Origin: Diatrype stigma
Lineage: Eukaryota > Ascomycota > Sordariomycetes > Xylariales > Diatrypaceae
Length of the DNA: 64,000 bases
NCBI GenBank assembly: GCA_022225965.2
Contig: JAKJXP020000034.1
Coordinates: forward strand, 367,386 to 431,385
Direction: 5' to 3'
The first letter of the stretch is position 1, and every line of letters starts with the position of its first letter. The notes under the pieces are model-generated. The model did no database searches and was not told the DNA's origin. It was given only the letters and a program-made list of their open reading frames with translations. The position numbers and the translations under genes are program-made. This document shows, one piece after another, positions 11,904 through 23,960 of the stretch.

Positions 11904-14900
11904 TTAAGATAGGAGCGTTGAGACCGTCGTCGCAGCGCGCTGCAGCGCTTCGCACACAGCAGCCGCGTACTCGGGGCGCGCCGAAACAGCGAAGCTCGCA
12001 TGGTGCTCGCGCACATCGCAATGCACATAGACGCCGCGGTCGCCCTCCATCAGGAACCCGCCCTCGTCCCACCGCACGCTCACGCCTTGGCCCTGACCCT
12101 CCTCCTCGTCGGTCGGCATGAACCCGATTTTCAGGTCCTGGCCCGGCCCGCCGCGCCGCGTCGCATTCCAGGCATGGCTGCGGAAGATCGCTGGTAGGTC
12201 GTTGTTGGTGTTGGTGTTGTCGGAGGAGAATGGCGATGAGGATGAGGATGAAACTGCCACGCCTAAGAGCGCGTACATGTGATTCACGAAGCCGCGACCC
12301 CGTGCCGCAGCCGATATCGCGGACGAATGCGCCGCGACGGCCGGGCCGAACAGGGAGCGTGCGGCCTGGACTTTGACAGCGGCGTCATCGCCTCCTACTT
12401 CTGCCGCCGCTGCCGCCGCTGCCGCCGCCGCCTCGACGAACGCGCGCACCGGTGGGGTAACGCTCTGGATCCAGTCGAGGCGGCCGCGCGCGAAGGTAGC
12501 GAGCGACACGATCTCCCACGCGGGGCGTATGGTGGTGTCGACGAGGTACAACGCGAGGAGCACGGTGAGGTGGACGGCGGCCTTGGGCGGGAGGCGGCGC
12601 TTGTCGCTGCGGAGGAAGTCGACGCCCAGCCCGTCGATGTCGACGTACCGGTGGTCGACGAACCCGTACGACTGGCGGCAGCGGGTCCGCACCTCCTCGA
12701 TGCGCGCGAGGACGGACGGGGTCGGCTTCCAGACGTGCTCGAAGAAGGGGTAGGTGGTGGCTGAGGCTGGGAGAGACGACTCGGCGGAGGAGGGATGTGC
12801 GAATAGCGCGTGCGTGACGTGTCGGTGGAGCCCGCGGACGTCCATGCCGTCTACTTTGGCGTGCTCGTAGATGCCGGCTGATAGGCCGTTGGAGGCCACG
12901 GCGAACTGCACCGGCTTGTCGAGCCAGCGGTTGGCAAATGGGTGGTCCTGCCCGTTGACCAGGAACTGCGTATGGCGCTCCCCGGCGTTACTGGGGGCTT
13001 CGTCATCGAGACACATGACGAAGGCTGCTGAGTCAATAGCGGCTAGGGAAGCAGCGTTGGTAGGGTCGAGCTCAAGCTCGTGGCGGAACTGGAATTCTGG
13101 TGGTTAGCATGATAATACACACGAAGGGGATGAGAAAATTTAGTTAATGGGGGAGAGTGGTAGGGGTCACGTACCTTTGCCCATGAGTCTCGCTCGTCAG
13201 CCGTAAGGGTACATATGGACACCCGAGGCTCCTCCGAGGCGTGGAGGATCTTCTCGTAGGTCGCATATACTGCCGATAAATCTAAGGGCGTATCCGGACC
13301 AGGGAGTTTCAAGTGGAAGACATGACCTCGCCGTAGAATGGCAACTCTCTGGTTTGGAGCATAGTCCTCCATATGATCAAGGCCAACAGCGGGTCGGCGA
13401 GTGGCATAGAAGAGCCAGTCGCGAGCGTCGCCCGTGAGAACCTCTCCGTGGAGCGTGTCAGGGGGAATGTCACCGGCGGCCAGGCGACGGGAGAAGTCTA
13501 TCACAGCGACTGTCAAGATGGCAGCACGCATGGCCTGTGAGTGGGCCGGTGCCTCCACGGGATGTCCCACTGAAAATTCGCTGTAGTCCTGCAGCGGCTC
13601 ACGGCGCTGAAGGTAGATCTGGCGCTCGTAAGCCTCGGCGATGGCGTCGGGGCTGGTCTGCTCAAGTTGCTTTTGCAGCGCGGGGCCAGGACCTTCCAAG
13701 AACTCTTGCACAGCATCGGCCATGGCGCGCTGGTCTTCGGGAGAGTCTACGGCGAGACGCGATTGTTCGAACAGTCGGAGAGTATCCTCTAGGGGAGGAA
13801 TCGGAACACGCGGTAGCTTATTGGGGAACTCCTTGGTCACTGTACTCCTAGGGGTAGATGGCGTTGCCACCGAGTGCGACAGTCTTTCCGTAGAATCCAA
13901 GTCGCTCCCTCTGGTCTCATCGCTGTCCTTTCCATCGTCATCGTCGCTGGCTTTGTCATGCAGCGCGGCAACACGGGAGCGAGACGCTATCTTCTCAGCA
14001 AGAACATGGACAGTCTGGTCTGTCAGAACCTCGGATGACTGCAAGGGGGCATCGAACTCGCGCATCACCCAGTTGCGCAGCTCGATGGCGACTAGCGAAT
14101 CGAGACCGAGAGCAAGTATAGAGCCCTGGGTGGCGCTGATTAGAGCAGGGTCGATGGAAATCAGGCGTGCGAGCTGGGTGATGATGGCCTTGGAAATGAA
14201 GTCCACGACCTGCTCAGAGTCCCCGGTGGCTACGACCTGTGTGAATGTCAAAGCGGCGGACGCTGTTGTGGTCTCAGCTGATGCATCCTTAGGCATCTCG
14301 GTAACGTGGCAGAACATAGCCGAGTGTATGTTTCCGTTGGCGGCAGTAGCCTGTGAGAGGGAAGATGCAGTGAAGCCGACGACTGCCTGCGGTGGACGGG
14401 TGTGTCTGCCGGCGGCTCCGAGGGCATAGTCGAGGATGCAGGACAGCTCATCATGACGGATCGCTCTCAGACCGGCGCGGCGTAGACCATTCAGCCGCGC
14501 CTGGTTGTCCGCAGTATGAACAGCATCCTCGATCCAGCCGATGCTGAGCGATATGAAATGGCATGACGAGTCCCGGTGAGCCTGTGCTATAGCGTCTTGC
14601 ACGGAATTTCCGGCGTTGTAATTGGCCTGCCCGCTGGCACCGACGATATTGACCGCGGAAGACAGCATGACGAAGAAGTCCAGGCTAGGCGAGGAGAAGG
14701 TACGTTCCAGTGCCAGCGTGCCCTCGACCTTGATCTTGCTTGCGGCAAGATAGTTCTCGTACGTCATCGAGTCGAGAGGACGGTCCTGCAACAAGGGTCA
14801 GCGTTTCCTCGTTATGTATTTACTTTGTTACGGCTCAACTGAAGAGCACCGAATGTCCCTGTGGATTGTGGAAGGGTTACATACCTCGAGAATTGCAGCC

Positions 14901-17900
14901 GAATGGATGACTCCTCTGACCGGAGCTATACCTATTTGTATTAGGTTGGCCGCTGCGCGTAAGCTGGTTTCCGACGTGATGTCGCACGTGATGCAGTAGA
15001 GTCGACATCCCGGGCTGATCTCCTGCAGCTGTGCTTGCAGCTGATGATAATCTTCAGAGTCAACGATCCGTCGCGAAAGAGAGACCAGGTGCTTCGCCCC
15101 GCGATGCGCCATGAGGAACAGAAGACGCCGGCCGAGATCTCCCAGACCTCCGGCGACGACGTACGAGGCGTTCTCGTTCTCCCAGTTGTTGGCCACTCTA
15201 TTCATGGGCACGGCCACGGGCACAATCGAATCCGACTCCGCCCGGAGAACGACCTGCTGGAGAGCACCGGTATGGATCAGTCGGAGAGCTTCGGCAACGC
15301 GTGAGACATCCTGGGTATGTAAGTTGAGGCCAGCTACAGATAGGTGCCTGAAGGCAGCAGCAGCCTGGGCTGTTAGGCCCGCGGTCAACTCAGGACAGGC
15401 CTGAAGGAGCTCGACGATGTCGCAGACGTGCATAGCCGCATTGCGTGGCAGCTTTGCCGCCACGACCGGAGCCGACTGGCCCATGGCGACCACGGACCCG
15501 AAGGGCTTGAGATAAGCCAGCGCCTCGGCCGGGACCACATCCTCGCTGGTCTGGATCACGGCATCCAGTCCGCCGGCGAACACGTCTTGTGGAGATCGCC
15601 GACTGAAGGAGCGCCGGGCGACGAGTATATCGTCGGCAGGGATGCCATACAATTCCGTCAACACACGGGCCTCGGAAGGGTCCGCAGCAGTGGCGGTGAT
15701 ATGAGCACCAATAGAGCGCGCAGTTGCCACTGTCGCCCGCCCTGCAGGGGTAAGGGCACCGTGGATGAGCACCCCCTCTCCTTGGGCTAGTCGGAAAAGC
15801 CCGTGCAGGACGTGGCATGCTGCCATGACATCTAGAAGCTGGGCCGCAGCGGCGGAAGAAGGCACCTCTGACGGTATGAGGCTGACATGTGCGTGCGAGA
15901 CACGCGGGCGGCTGGCGCAAGCGGCCGGCCCTAGGGCAACAACGCGATCGTTCGGGGCAATGGATAGAACACTGGCACCAACGCGCTTGACGACTCCAGC
16001 GTATTGGCCCAGTGACGCGGCCATGGTCAGCTCGGATAGCGCTATGGCCTGTGCCTCGATCTCAACTGCGTCGTCGGCCAAGGGGTTCTCCGACGCGTCG
16101 TCATCGAAAACAAACCTGGGGTTGACGGCATCACCACCAATACTGTTGATAGGAAGGACCAATGGTTGCGAATCGTCGAGGAAACGAGATAGCTTGGTCT
16201 CCGGGGCATCGGGCTCATCAGTACTAACGGCGCGATTCAGCTGCTCGCTACGACTGAGACGAGGCACGAGGACCGTGCCGCTTTCCCGCACACGATACTC
16301 GCGTTCTTCCTGGTGTGGTGCAGTACTATCCTTGGCGGCGCTGCGGCCGACAGAGCTGGATACTATGTCCAGCAATCGGCCATGACCTGCCTCTTGCTCC
16401 AGGATGTTAGCAGAGGCGTGGATTGTAACAAGGCGCAGCTTGTCATTCTCGGCATGGGCCGTGCGAGCGACGCCGGTGATTTGGTGCATCGACATGGGAC
16501 TGTCGGGACTCAGCCAGACGAGTTGGCCTGGCTGCTTGAGCAGCGCGGTAACGGCGCTGAAGCAAGACGGATCCGAGAGTATCGCCTCGGGCTGGTCGTC
16601 TACCACCAAGATACAACCTGAACCGTCGGTACCTGTGTCGGCCTTCCTATGAATGGCGTCTTTGTTCAGTGTACTTAGTGATGTATGGCAGCCAAGTGCG
16701 CGCAAATTCGCTTCTAGCGATGTGACCCAGGACGGGGCTGAGGAGGCCGTTGAGTGGGTGAGGATCTGGATGCTCTCCGGCAACTGTGTGATCTTCTTGG
16801 GCCGCGCCACGACTACCAAGCTGCCTCGACGTGCATCGTGGAATGTGAGCTGTACGTCTAGAGGGGTCGGGCTTTCTTGCAGGACAGAGCGCCACGAGGC
16901 ATCTGACAAGTCGGCGTTTCCATACAGTACCATCACCAGCATCCCGTTCGGTTTCAAGAGGATAGAAGCATGGTGTACGGAGTCGACCGCCGAGGCCAAG
17001 GCAACATCGTAAGATCCAGGCTCAAAGCCTTGCGATGCCGGGTCGCTGTCGGAGTGCAAAGTACGGTAGCGGATGGCAGCGTAATTTCCCAACTTCTTAC
17101 GCGCCTCATCTAGCAGCTCGGACGTTGTATCGACAAAGTCGTACGAGGCGAATGTGGCACCGTATTGGTCAATGGCATTATGAACAGCCAAAGCCAGCTC
17201 TCCGCTTCCGCTGCCCGCGCCTAGCTCGAGGACAGAAAGACCGGCGTTCTTGAAGCAGATGTGTCTAACGAGATCGGCGAGACTCGGCTCCGATGACGAC
17301 AAGTCTTCGGCACGCAGATGTTCCGCGTCGGGCCTCCAATCGAGCTCGTAGCAGATGTCCTCCGCGTTTTCCGCGCCTTCAACTGCATTCGCGTTCGGCG
17401 ACTGGCCTAGACTTCGCATCTCGATGGCCGAGATCGACAGCACCGGGCGCCCGCCAGCGGTGGTGACGGATATGTCGGCATGCGCGGTGCGGAAGTGGCT
17501 TGACGTGAGCTTGGTGGACACGGTGAGCTCAGCCCCGGGGTCACGCGGCAGCGTTGCTGTGGTCGATAGCAGCAGCTCGTCGATGTGGACTGGCATGACG
17601 GAGCCAGGGCCCAGGTTCCTTCCGACCAGAGGGAGCCCGGTGTGAAGGACGATGTCTAGCGTGGACGGGTGGATGAGATGAGGCGACTGGTACTGTGCCG
17701 GCATCAGGTCTGCGATGTTGGGGATCTCGACCCGCGCTATCGCCTGCGACGCATCGGCCGCCAGTGCCATGGAGCGGATGCCTCGGAACGTCGACCCGTA
17801 CACGTTGCCGACCGCGGCGAAGTCTCGGTAGATCTCGTCAGCCTGAAGCGCGGTGCTGTCCGAGGGCAGCTGCGGATCCGGGATGACCGAAGCTTCCTCG

Positions 17901-20900
17901 GCCTTCTCCTCCGCGAGGATGCCTTCAACGAGGCCCTTGCAATGCTCGTGCCACTCCCCGTCAGACAGCGCCGTGATGGAGAAGCTGAAGCTAAAGTCTG
18001 CACCGGGCAGCGGCCTGAAGCTGAGCTGCACCTCCGTGCGCTGTGGCGGGTCTGGGACCACCAGTCCGCGCAGGAACGACACGTCGCGGAGGCCCAGGGT
18101 CTCGAGCGCTCGCTCTGGGTAGCGATCGCGGCGGAGCTGTACCATAGCCTCGACTGCCATGCAGAGATATCCCGAGCCCGGGAAGATGGGCAGGCCGTCG
18201 ACGACGTGGTGGGCGAGCCATGGCAAGGTAGTCAGGCTGAGCATATGCCGCCAGCGGGGCTCTATGGATGTCGAATCGGTTATGCGCACGCCGAGGAGGT
18301 CATGGTACGGGTCGCGCCGCATGCGGTACTCGCGGCTGAGACGCGACTCGTGCCAGTGCTTGGTCGAGTGGTCCCAGGTATACGCCGGCAGGTTGTGTAG
18401 CACAGCAGCGGTGCGAGACCCAGCAGCCAGGTCCGAGACGGCGCCGAAGTCGAGCTTGACGCCGCGTTCGAACAGGCGACCTGCTAGAGCCAGCGCGCTG
18501 GAGACTGCGCCCACCTTGCGCTGCAGCACGGATTGATAGCCATATTCTAAGGTAGGACCGTCGGGGTCTGAGAGGCATTGGCGGACTGGCCCAGCAAGTG
18601 CCGAGTGCGGCCCGACCTCGACGAAGAATGAGTACCGTCCAGTGGCGTTCGAAGCCCGGTAGCGCGCAAGGGCTTGAACGGCGTCGGAGAAGCGCACCGG
18701 GGACACGAGATTCGTCGTCCAGTATTCGATATCGAAGCCAGATGCCTTGTTCAGACCCGAGACGGAGGATATAAAAGCAACCTCCTCGTTACTATCAGGC
18801 CCAGGGCTCCCAAAGTCAAGACCACTGAGGCGGCTGCGGTAGTCTTCTGCTACGGCTTGCATGTGGTGCGAGTGGTAGGCCGTATCGACTACAAGGCGGC
18901 GACGGAATACGGTGTTGTCCTGTGTTGCAAAGCGCTCCGCGAGCTCATCGAGGGCGTCTGAATCGCCGGAAATGGTGGTGCTAGCAGGGCTGTTGATGCA
19001 CGCGACGGTAGCAACGCCCCTGGTCAAGCCCTGCATATACGGCGCAACCTCGCGCTCTCCCAGTCCTACCGACATCATGGCGCCGGCGGGTAAACCTTTT
19101 GTCTTAGAGATGCTCGCCATGAAGCCACGGTGGAAGGCAATGGCGATGGCTGTTCTGTGCGAGAGGTGGCCTGCGGTATAAGCGGCTGCGATTTCGCCAC
19201 TGGAGTGACCGACCACCGCGCGCGGCCGGACCCCCTGAGCGCGCAGCAGCGCGACCACCGCGATCTGGATGGCCGTGGTCGCCGGCTGCGCCAGCTCAGC
19301 CACGTTCAAGCGCGATGTCTGAGCGTCGGTGTTGAGAAGCTCGGCCTCGAGGTCCCACGTGGCGCCGAGATCGAGGAGGATATCGCGTGAGGCGCGGATG
19401 GAGTCGCGGAAGACCGATGACGGCGTCGTCTCTTCCAGCAGAAGCTCACGGCCCATGCCGGCCCATTGTGCCCCCTGGCCGGTGAAGACGTAGATGACGT
19501 CTGTGTGTCGAGGGCTGGACTGTGTTGGAGGGGTCGCCATGCTTTGGCGGAGTCCGTCCAGCAGTGCGGGTTGGTCTTCTGCCACACAACTGAAGCGCCA
19601 GGGCTGTATAGAGCGCCGGTGGCCAAGTGTATAGGAGAGGTCCGCCAGCGGTACCTCGGGATGCTGCTCTACCCAGTAGTAGTGGGCCTCAATCATGGCT
19701 TTGAGCGAGCGCTGGGTATTCGCAGAGAGGACGAAAAGGCGAGGAGAAACAGTAGCAGAAGGGGTATCGAGTTCGAGTGCACGAGCGCCAGGCTCGAGGA
19801 TGGCGTGAGCATTGGCTCCGCCGAAGCCGAAGCTGTTCACCGAGACACGCGGCGTTATGCCCTCGGCGTGCGGCCACGGTATCGTCTTTGTCGGAATGCT
19901 CATCCGATCTAGCGGAAGGCCGGGCTTGGGATTGGCAAAGCCGGCAACGGGCGGGATCAACTGACGCTCTAGTATTAGTGCCGCCTTGAGAACACTAGCG
20001 AGACCGCTCGTGTTCTCGGTATGGCCAATGTTGCCTTTGATCGAGCCCACGTATAAAGGAAGTGTACGGTTAGGCCCGGTAAAGACCTCGGCTAGAGCAC
20101 CCAGCTCCTCCTGGTCGCCAGCAACCGTACCAGTGCCATGTGCCTCTACGTACGCCACGTCGTATGGATCCAGACAGGCTCGCTGATAGGCAGTACGGAC
20201 CAGCGCAGCCTGGGCTCTGCCGTTCGGATGGGTAATGCTAGCGGGGGTATAGCCATCCTGGTTGACAGCAGTGCTGCGTACAATGGCGCGGACGGGGTCG
20301 CGATCCCGGATGGCGTCATCAAGACGCTTCAGCACAAATACAACGAAGCCTTCGCCTCGACCGTAACCATCTCCGCGGTCATCGAAAGGGTAGCTATGTC
20401 CACTACCGCTAATCAGGTGCATGTTACTCATACCAATGTGATGATCAGGGTTTAGCGTGAGGTTGGCTGCAGCCACGATAGCCGCGCTCGATTCACCGTC
20501 GCGTAGGCTTTGGCAGGCTTGATGCATAGCCACAAGGCCACCCGAACAACCCGTATCCAGTGATACTGAGGGCCCATGTAAGTCCAAGACGTGCGAAATC
20601 CGGTTTGCCACTGTAGAAGTCCGAGTTAGCCTATCATGTTCTCAGGGGGGTTGCTAGTGCTAAGTCACCGTCCAGAGGGTGGGAATCCCTATTGGCCGCC
20701 ACATCGGAATACAAAAAAAGGGGGCGCAGGCCAGATATCATGATGGAAAAGGGGTAAGAAGTATCTCCAAAGTTTGCTTACAGATGGCCTTTTCGGTCCC
20801 CGTGATATAATATGTGGGCAGGTCGAGAGTATCCTTGTACAGGTTTCGATCGAAATCTGTCGTGAACATCGCTGCATACACAGCGGTGTCGGTACCTGCA

Positions 20901-21265
20901 TATGTCTCGCGACCCCAGCCAGCACTCTCAAGAGCCTCATACGACATCTCGAGCAAGATACGCTGCTGAGGATCCATAGCGGCGGCTTGTTGCGGTGAGA
21001 GGTGGAAGAAGGAGTGGTCGAAGTCGCGCACATCTCCATGGATGAAGTGACCACCGCGGTGGTTGCTCGTGCCATTGGGGTCATCAGCACTAGGGTGGTA
21101 GAAGGCGTTCTCGTTGAAGCGTTCGGCGGGCACCGGAGACCAGGTCTCTGTGCCGCTGTCTAGGAGCTCCCATAGTTCATCGACACTGTTGGCGCCGCCC
21201 GGCAGCCTACACGAGACACCCACGAGGGCGATAGGAGCAACAGGATCTTGATCTCTCACTCCCAT
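11904..21265 (-). CDS. Highly reducing polyketide synthase with C-terminal carnitine acyltransferase domain
   Basis: Four exons (21265-20782, 20610-14885, 14785-13175, 13088-11904) encode 3001 residues. Domains in order: ketosynthase about 9-440 with C183, H319 and H358; acyltransferase about 535-860 with GHSSG and S631; dehydratase about 930-1230 with H963 in HxxxGxxxxP and D1147; a shortened methyltransferase-like segment about 1273-1390 (LELGAGSGSG); an enoylreductase-like segment about 1645-1953; ketoreductase about 1977-2200 with GGLGDLG, S2113 and Y2126; acyl carrier protein with S2300 in GLDSL; and a carnitine acyltransferase-type domain about 2394-3001 with EHxxxDG, catalytic H2683. 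A polyalanine stretch lies inside the last domain. HR-PKSs with this terminal domain are known (Trichoderma virens Tv6-931) and release, or take back, the chain by transfer to a polyol. The enoylreductase lacks the usual GGVGQAA nucleotide-binding motif (LTPAGRA at that place), so full reduction is doubtful. The last intron is placed to keep phase; an alternative weak donor exists. Confidence 0.95.
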
Positions 21266-21366
21266 TCTAAGCTGCGCCTCTTCGTGGCAGTCTAAAGAAT
21301 GGAGAATGAAAAGGAAATGGTAGATGCCCTTCTTTCGGTTGGGGCAATTCCCCGGGGCGCTTTCGT

Positions 21367-21377
21367 CTCTTTATATA
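21367..21377 (-). promoter_or_regulatory. TATA-like box of the PKS gene
   Basis: The minus strand reads TATATAAAGAG about 100 bp upstream of the PKS start codon at 21265, a plausible core-promoter position. No other evidence. Confidence 0.45.
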
Positions 21378-23150
21378 CTAAGTCGGTATATTACAGAACC
21401 CACTATCTTGCCAGCTTTCCCAGCTAGAGCGGTTTCCGAGGGCATGGTTCGCATATGCCAAGTATCCATCAGATAACGGAGTTGGTCTGGAGCAGTTATA
21501 TAGCTGGGGAAGTGGTATTGCATATGCAAACACGTCACCTGCAAAAGATCAACGTGTTATGAGAATCCTAGGTATATGAGTATATATTTGTATGCCTAGC
21601 ACGGTTGATCTTACCATGTACTTTGCTCCATACTCCCTGGATACAATGATGTATGCGGTGATCTCCACCTGTCCATATTCCATTAACCGTATGATATTGA
21701 TATAGCAACTAGCATTGTTTTCGGGGGTGCGAGCGGGAAGACCAGCGTGAGGGAAATCCTCGCTAAAGAGCTCAAGCACGCTGCACCACGAACGAACGCA
21801 CGCCCCGGACCAACGGGAAACTGCACTATGCCGTTAGTTGAAATGTAGGTAATGATCAGCTCCTTTCACGACGGCTACAGCTACAGCATGCAGCTGCGTT
21901 ACCTCCTTGCCACGCGATGTTACAATGTTGGCCCCCAACCTACTCCCTTCTACGAGTACAAGCTGAAAATGTTTCACGGTATTCAACGTCCCCACCACAG
22001 GTGATAGGTCACCAGCGGGAGGCTCCTACGGCGCGATATTATACCGTGTTGAGGACGAAGTAGCGATCCTTTTGGGTAGGTAAGTGGACTACGCTATCGG
22101 TTCCTACTACTACTATGCAGTCGTTCTGCGTCTTCTTGGATCCTCCTAGCCCTTCTGGCCCCCCTACTATGTAAACTAGGCTTGCTAGGGACCCCCAAGA
22201 GTACTAGTAAGCCCTCCTCCAGTCCCGGCAAAGTCCCAGGAACCCCCGTCTTCTTTAACGGGTACAATTGACCATCGAGTGGAGTTGCGTTGGCGGCATC
22301 GTTGGAGCCGCTAACGCGTGGCATTGGGGCCAAGACTCGAAAGACCCTGTCAGACGTCGTAGTATTATTGGTGGGTTGGCATGTTATTTCGCCAAACTTC
22401 CTGACGCGATGGAATAAAGCAGTTGGTAATGCCTTGACATGGGACGGTATAATTCTTATGTCAGTTATTCCTCATGTCACAATTCTATTCAATCTTATTT
22501 TAGCTTATTTTATGATCAGTCCACCCGTTCGTCTTGCGGCTATTTCCTACTTAATGCCCCAGGGTCCAGGCTCTGGATCCAGACTACACTGGTAGCAATG
22601 TTATAAAGTAATGGCAGATACCCCTTGCCTTCTGCGGCCTCTTGCCTCCTGCGGCCTCTTGCCTCCTGTGGTCCCTTCCCTTGCCTTCCGTGGCTCTCTT
22701 CTCCCTCATCATGTCTTTGACATGCTTATCTCATTCTTCTTATACCGCCACATGGCCCATCCCTTGACCGTTTAGCGAATCGGTCTCTCGCCATTATTCA
22801 TATTTGTCCACCCATGCTGCTTTGCCCATCTTGTCTACGTTGTCTACGTTGTCTACGTACCAATGTACTCTGTGTCGCATTGCGTGAGGCTATTGGCATC
22901 CACCTCCAGCCTAGTTACCCATGACGACAGGTCACAATGGGTGACATGAACTCGTCAGAATATATTGGGCACAGATATATTTGTGGGATTGTTCACGGCG
23001 CTCCGAATCGCTACTTTCGCCTTATGGTTATAGGCTCGCTCTCCTATGACTAAAGAATATACTTAGACGACGAGGTTTTCGTTGTATCTTTGCTTAGCCA
23101 ATTAGTTGCAAGCGAAGTTTGCGTCGCCATTGGTGAGATTTTGAGTAACA
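21378..23150. other. Gene-poor region upstream of the PKS
   Basis: No intact gene recognised. Short frames at 22094-22333 (-) and 22290-22595 (+) carry no domain I know. The interval holds the distal PKS promoter and the small tandem repeats listed separately. Confidence 0.45.
22619..22690. repeat. Imperfect tandem repeat, unit about 17-18 bp
   Basis: Four degenerate copies of a CTTGCCTyCTGCGGCCT-type unit follow each other. A separate short repeat (GTCTACGTT, about three copies) lies at 22832-22858. Confidence 0.7.
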
Positions 23151-23199
23151 CACCATGCCAAGGATGACGCTGACCAGTCAACCCATAGCCTCTGTCCGA

Positions 23200-23960
23200 A
23201 AGAAGTAATGGAATGAATATATCCAGAACATGTCGAGCTATTCTTCAAGTACCCGATTGTCTCTTATCCTGGCACTATGTGACCATCAACATCCCCACGA
23301 TAGCCATCTGCTTGGTGTGTATGCGCCTGTTCCCGCAACGCTCTTTTTTCGTCGTGCTTTGCATTACTGTTGGTATCATTGAGTCAGCACGACTATCTTC
23401 GAGACGATCGTGGACTTCGGCGCATGCCGGCCCTTCTCAGCCAACTGGGCGCCACCGGAAGTTCAGGCAGCCCAGTGTATAACCAAAGTGGCCCTGACCG
23501 CTACCTCTATGGTCGGCAGCATGTATGCGGAACTCCTTTAGTCTCAGCTTTCCGAGCTAATTGGCATGACAAAGGGGTCTGGTCGTATCCATAATGTGAT
23601 TCGCCGCTTTCAGCAACACCAACTCATCCATCGATACCACTTCCATGCGGCTGAACTTGTTTCATGGCCAATGGCAGAGCCCGGGATCTACGCTCATCTC
23701 AGCTTGTATCATAGTGTATCGATCGCTCCTTGAGAAGTTGCCGATCAGCTCTCTAAATGGCCGCCGTTTCGGCAGTGGCGCTACCCGCTGGTCGGCAGTG
23801 GTTCAGTCGAACAAGTCACGTACGACGTGTGACAGCCGCCGGGTGGCAAACACAACGGACGTCGAACGATCCATTGGGCTCGACAGCATGTCCCGGAACC
23901 GTGGGAGATTTGAACAGCTCACCGATGATCCCGATGATCCTAGTGTCCATAGTGGTCCTG
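23200..23960 (+). pseudogene. Broken fungal rhodopsin-like (SAT4/Pth11-type) membrane protein gene
   Basis: Three-frame reading shows segments of the multi-pass fungal rhodopsin-domain family in the correct order. YVTINIP and RLFPQRSF lie in one frame at about 23280-23350. FGACRPFSANW followed by QCITKVALTAT lies in another at about 23430-23510. EPGSTLISACIIVYR-like sequence (read here as SPGSTLISACIIVYR) is back in the first frame at about 23685-23730. The changes of frame and a stop after YAELL (about 23540) mean no continuous product. Introns could explain part of this but not the lack of an open start region. Intact members are seven-helix plasma-membrane proteins, some acting as host-sensing receptors. 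Confidence 0.65.
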
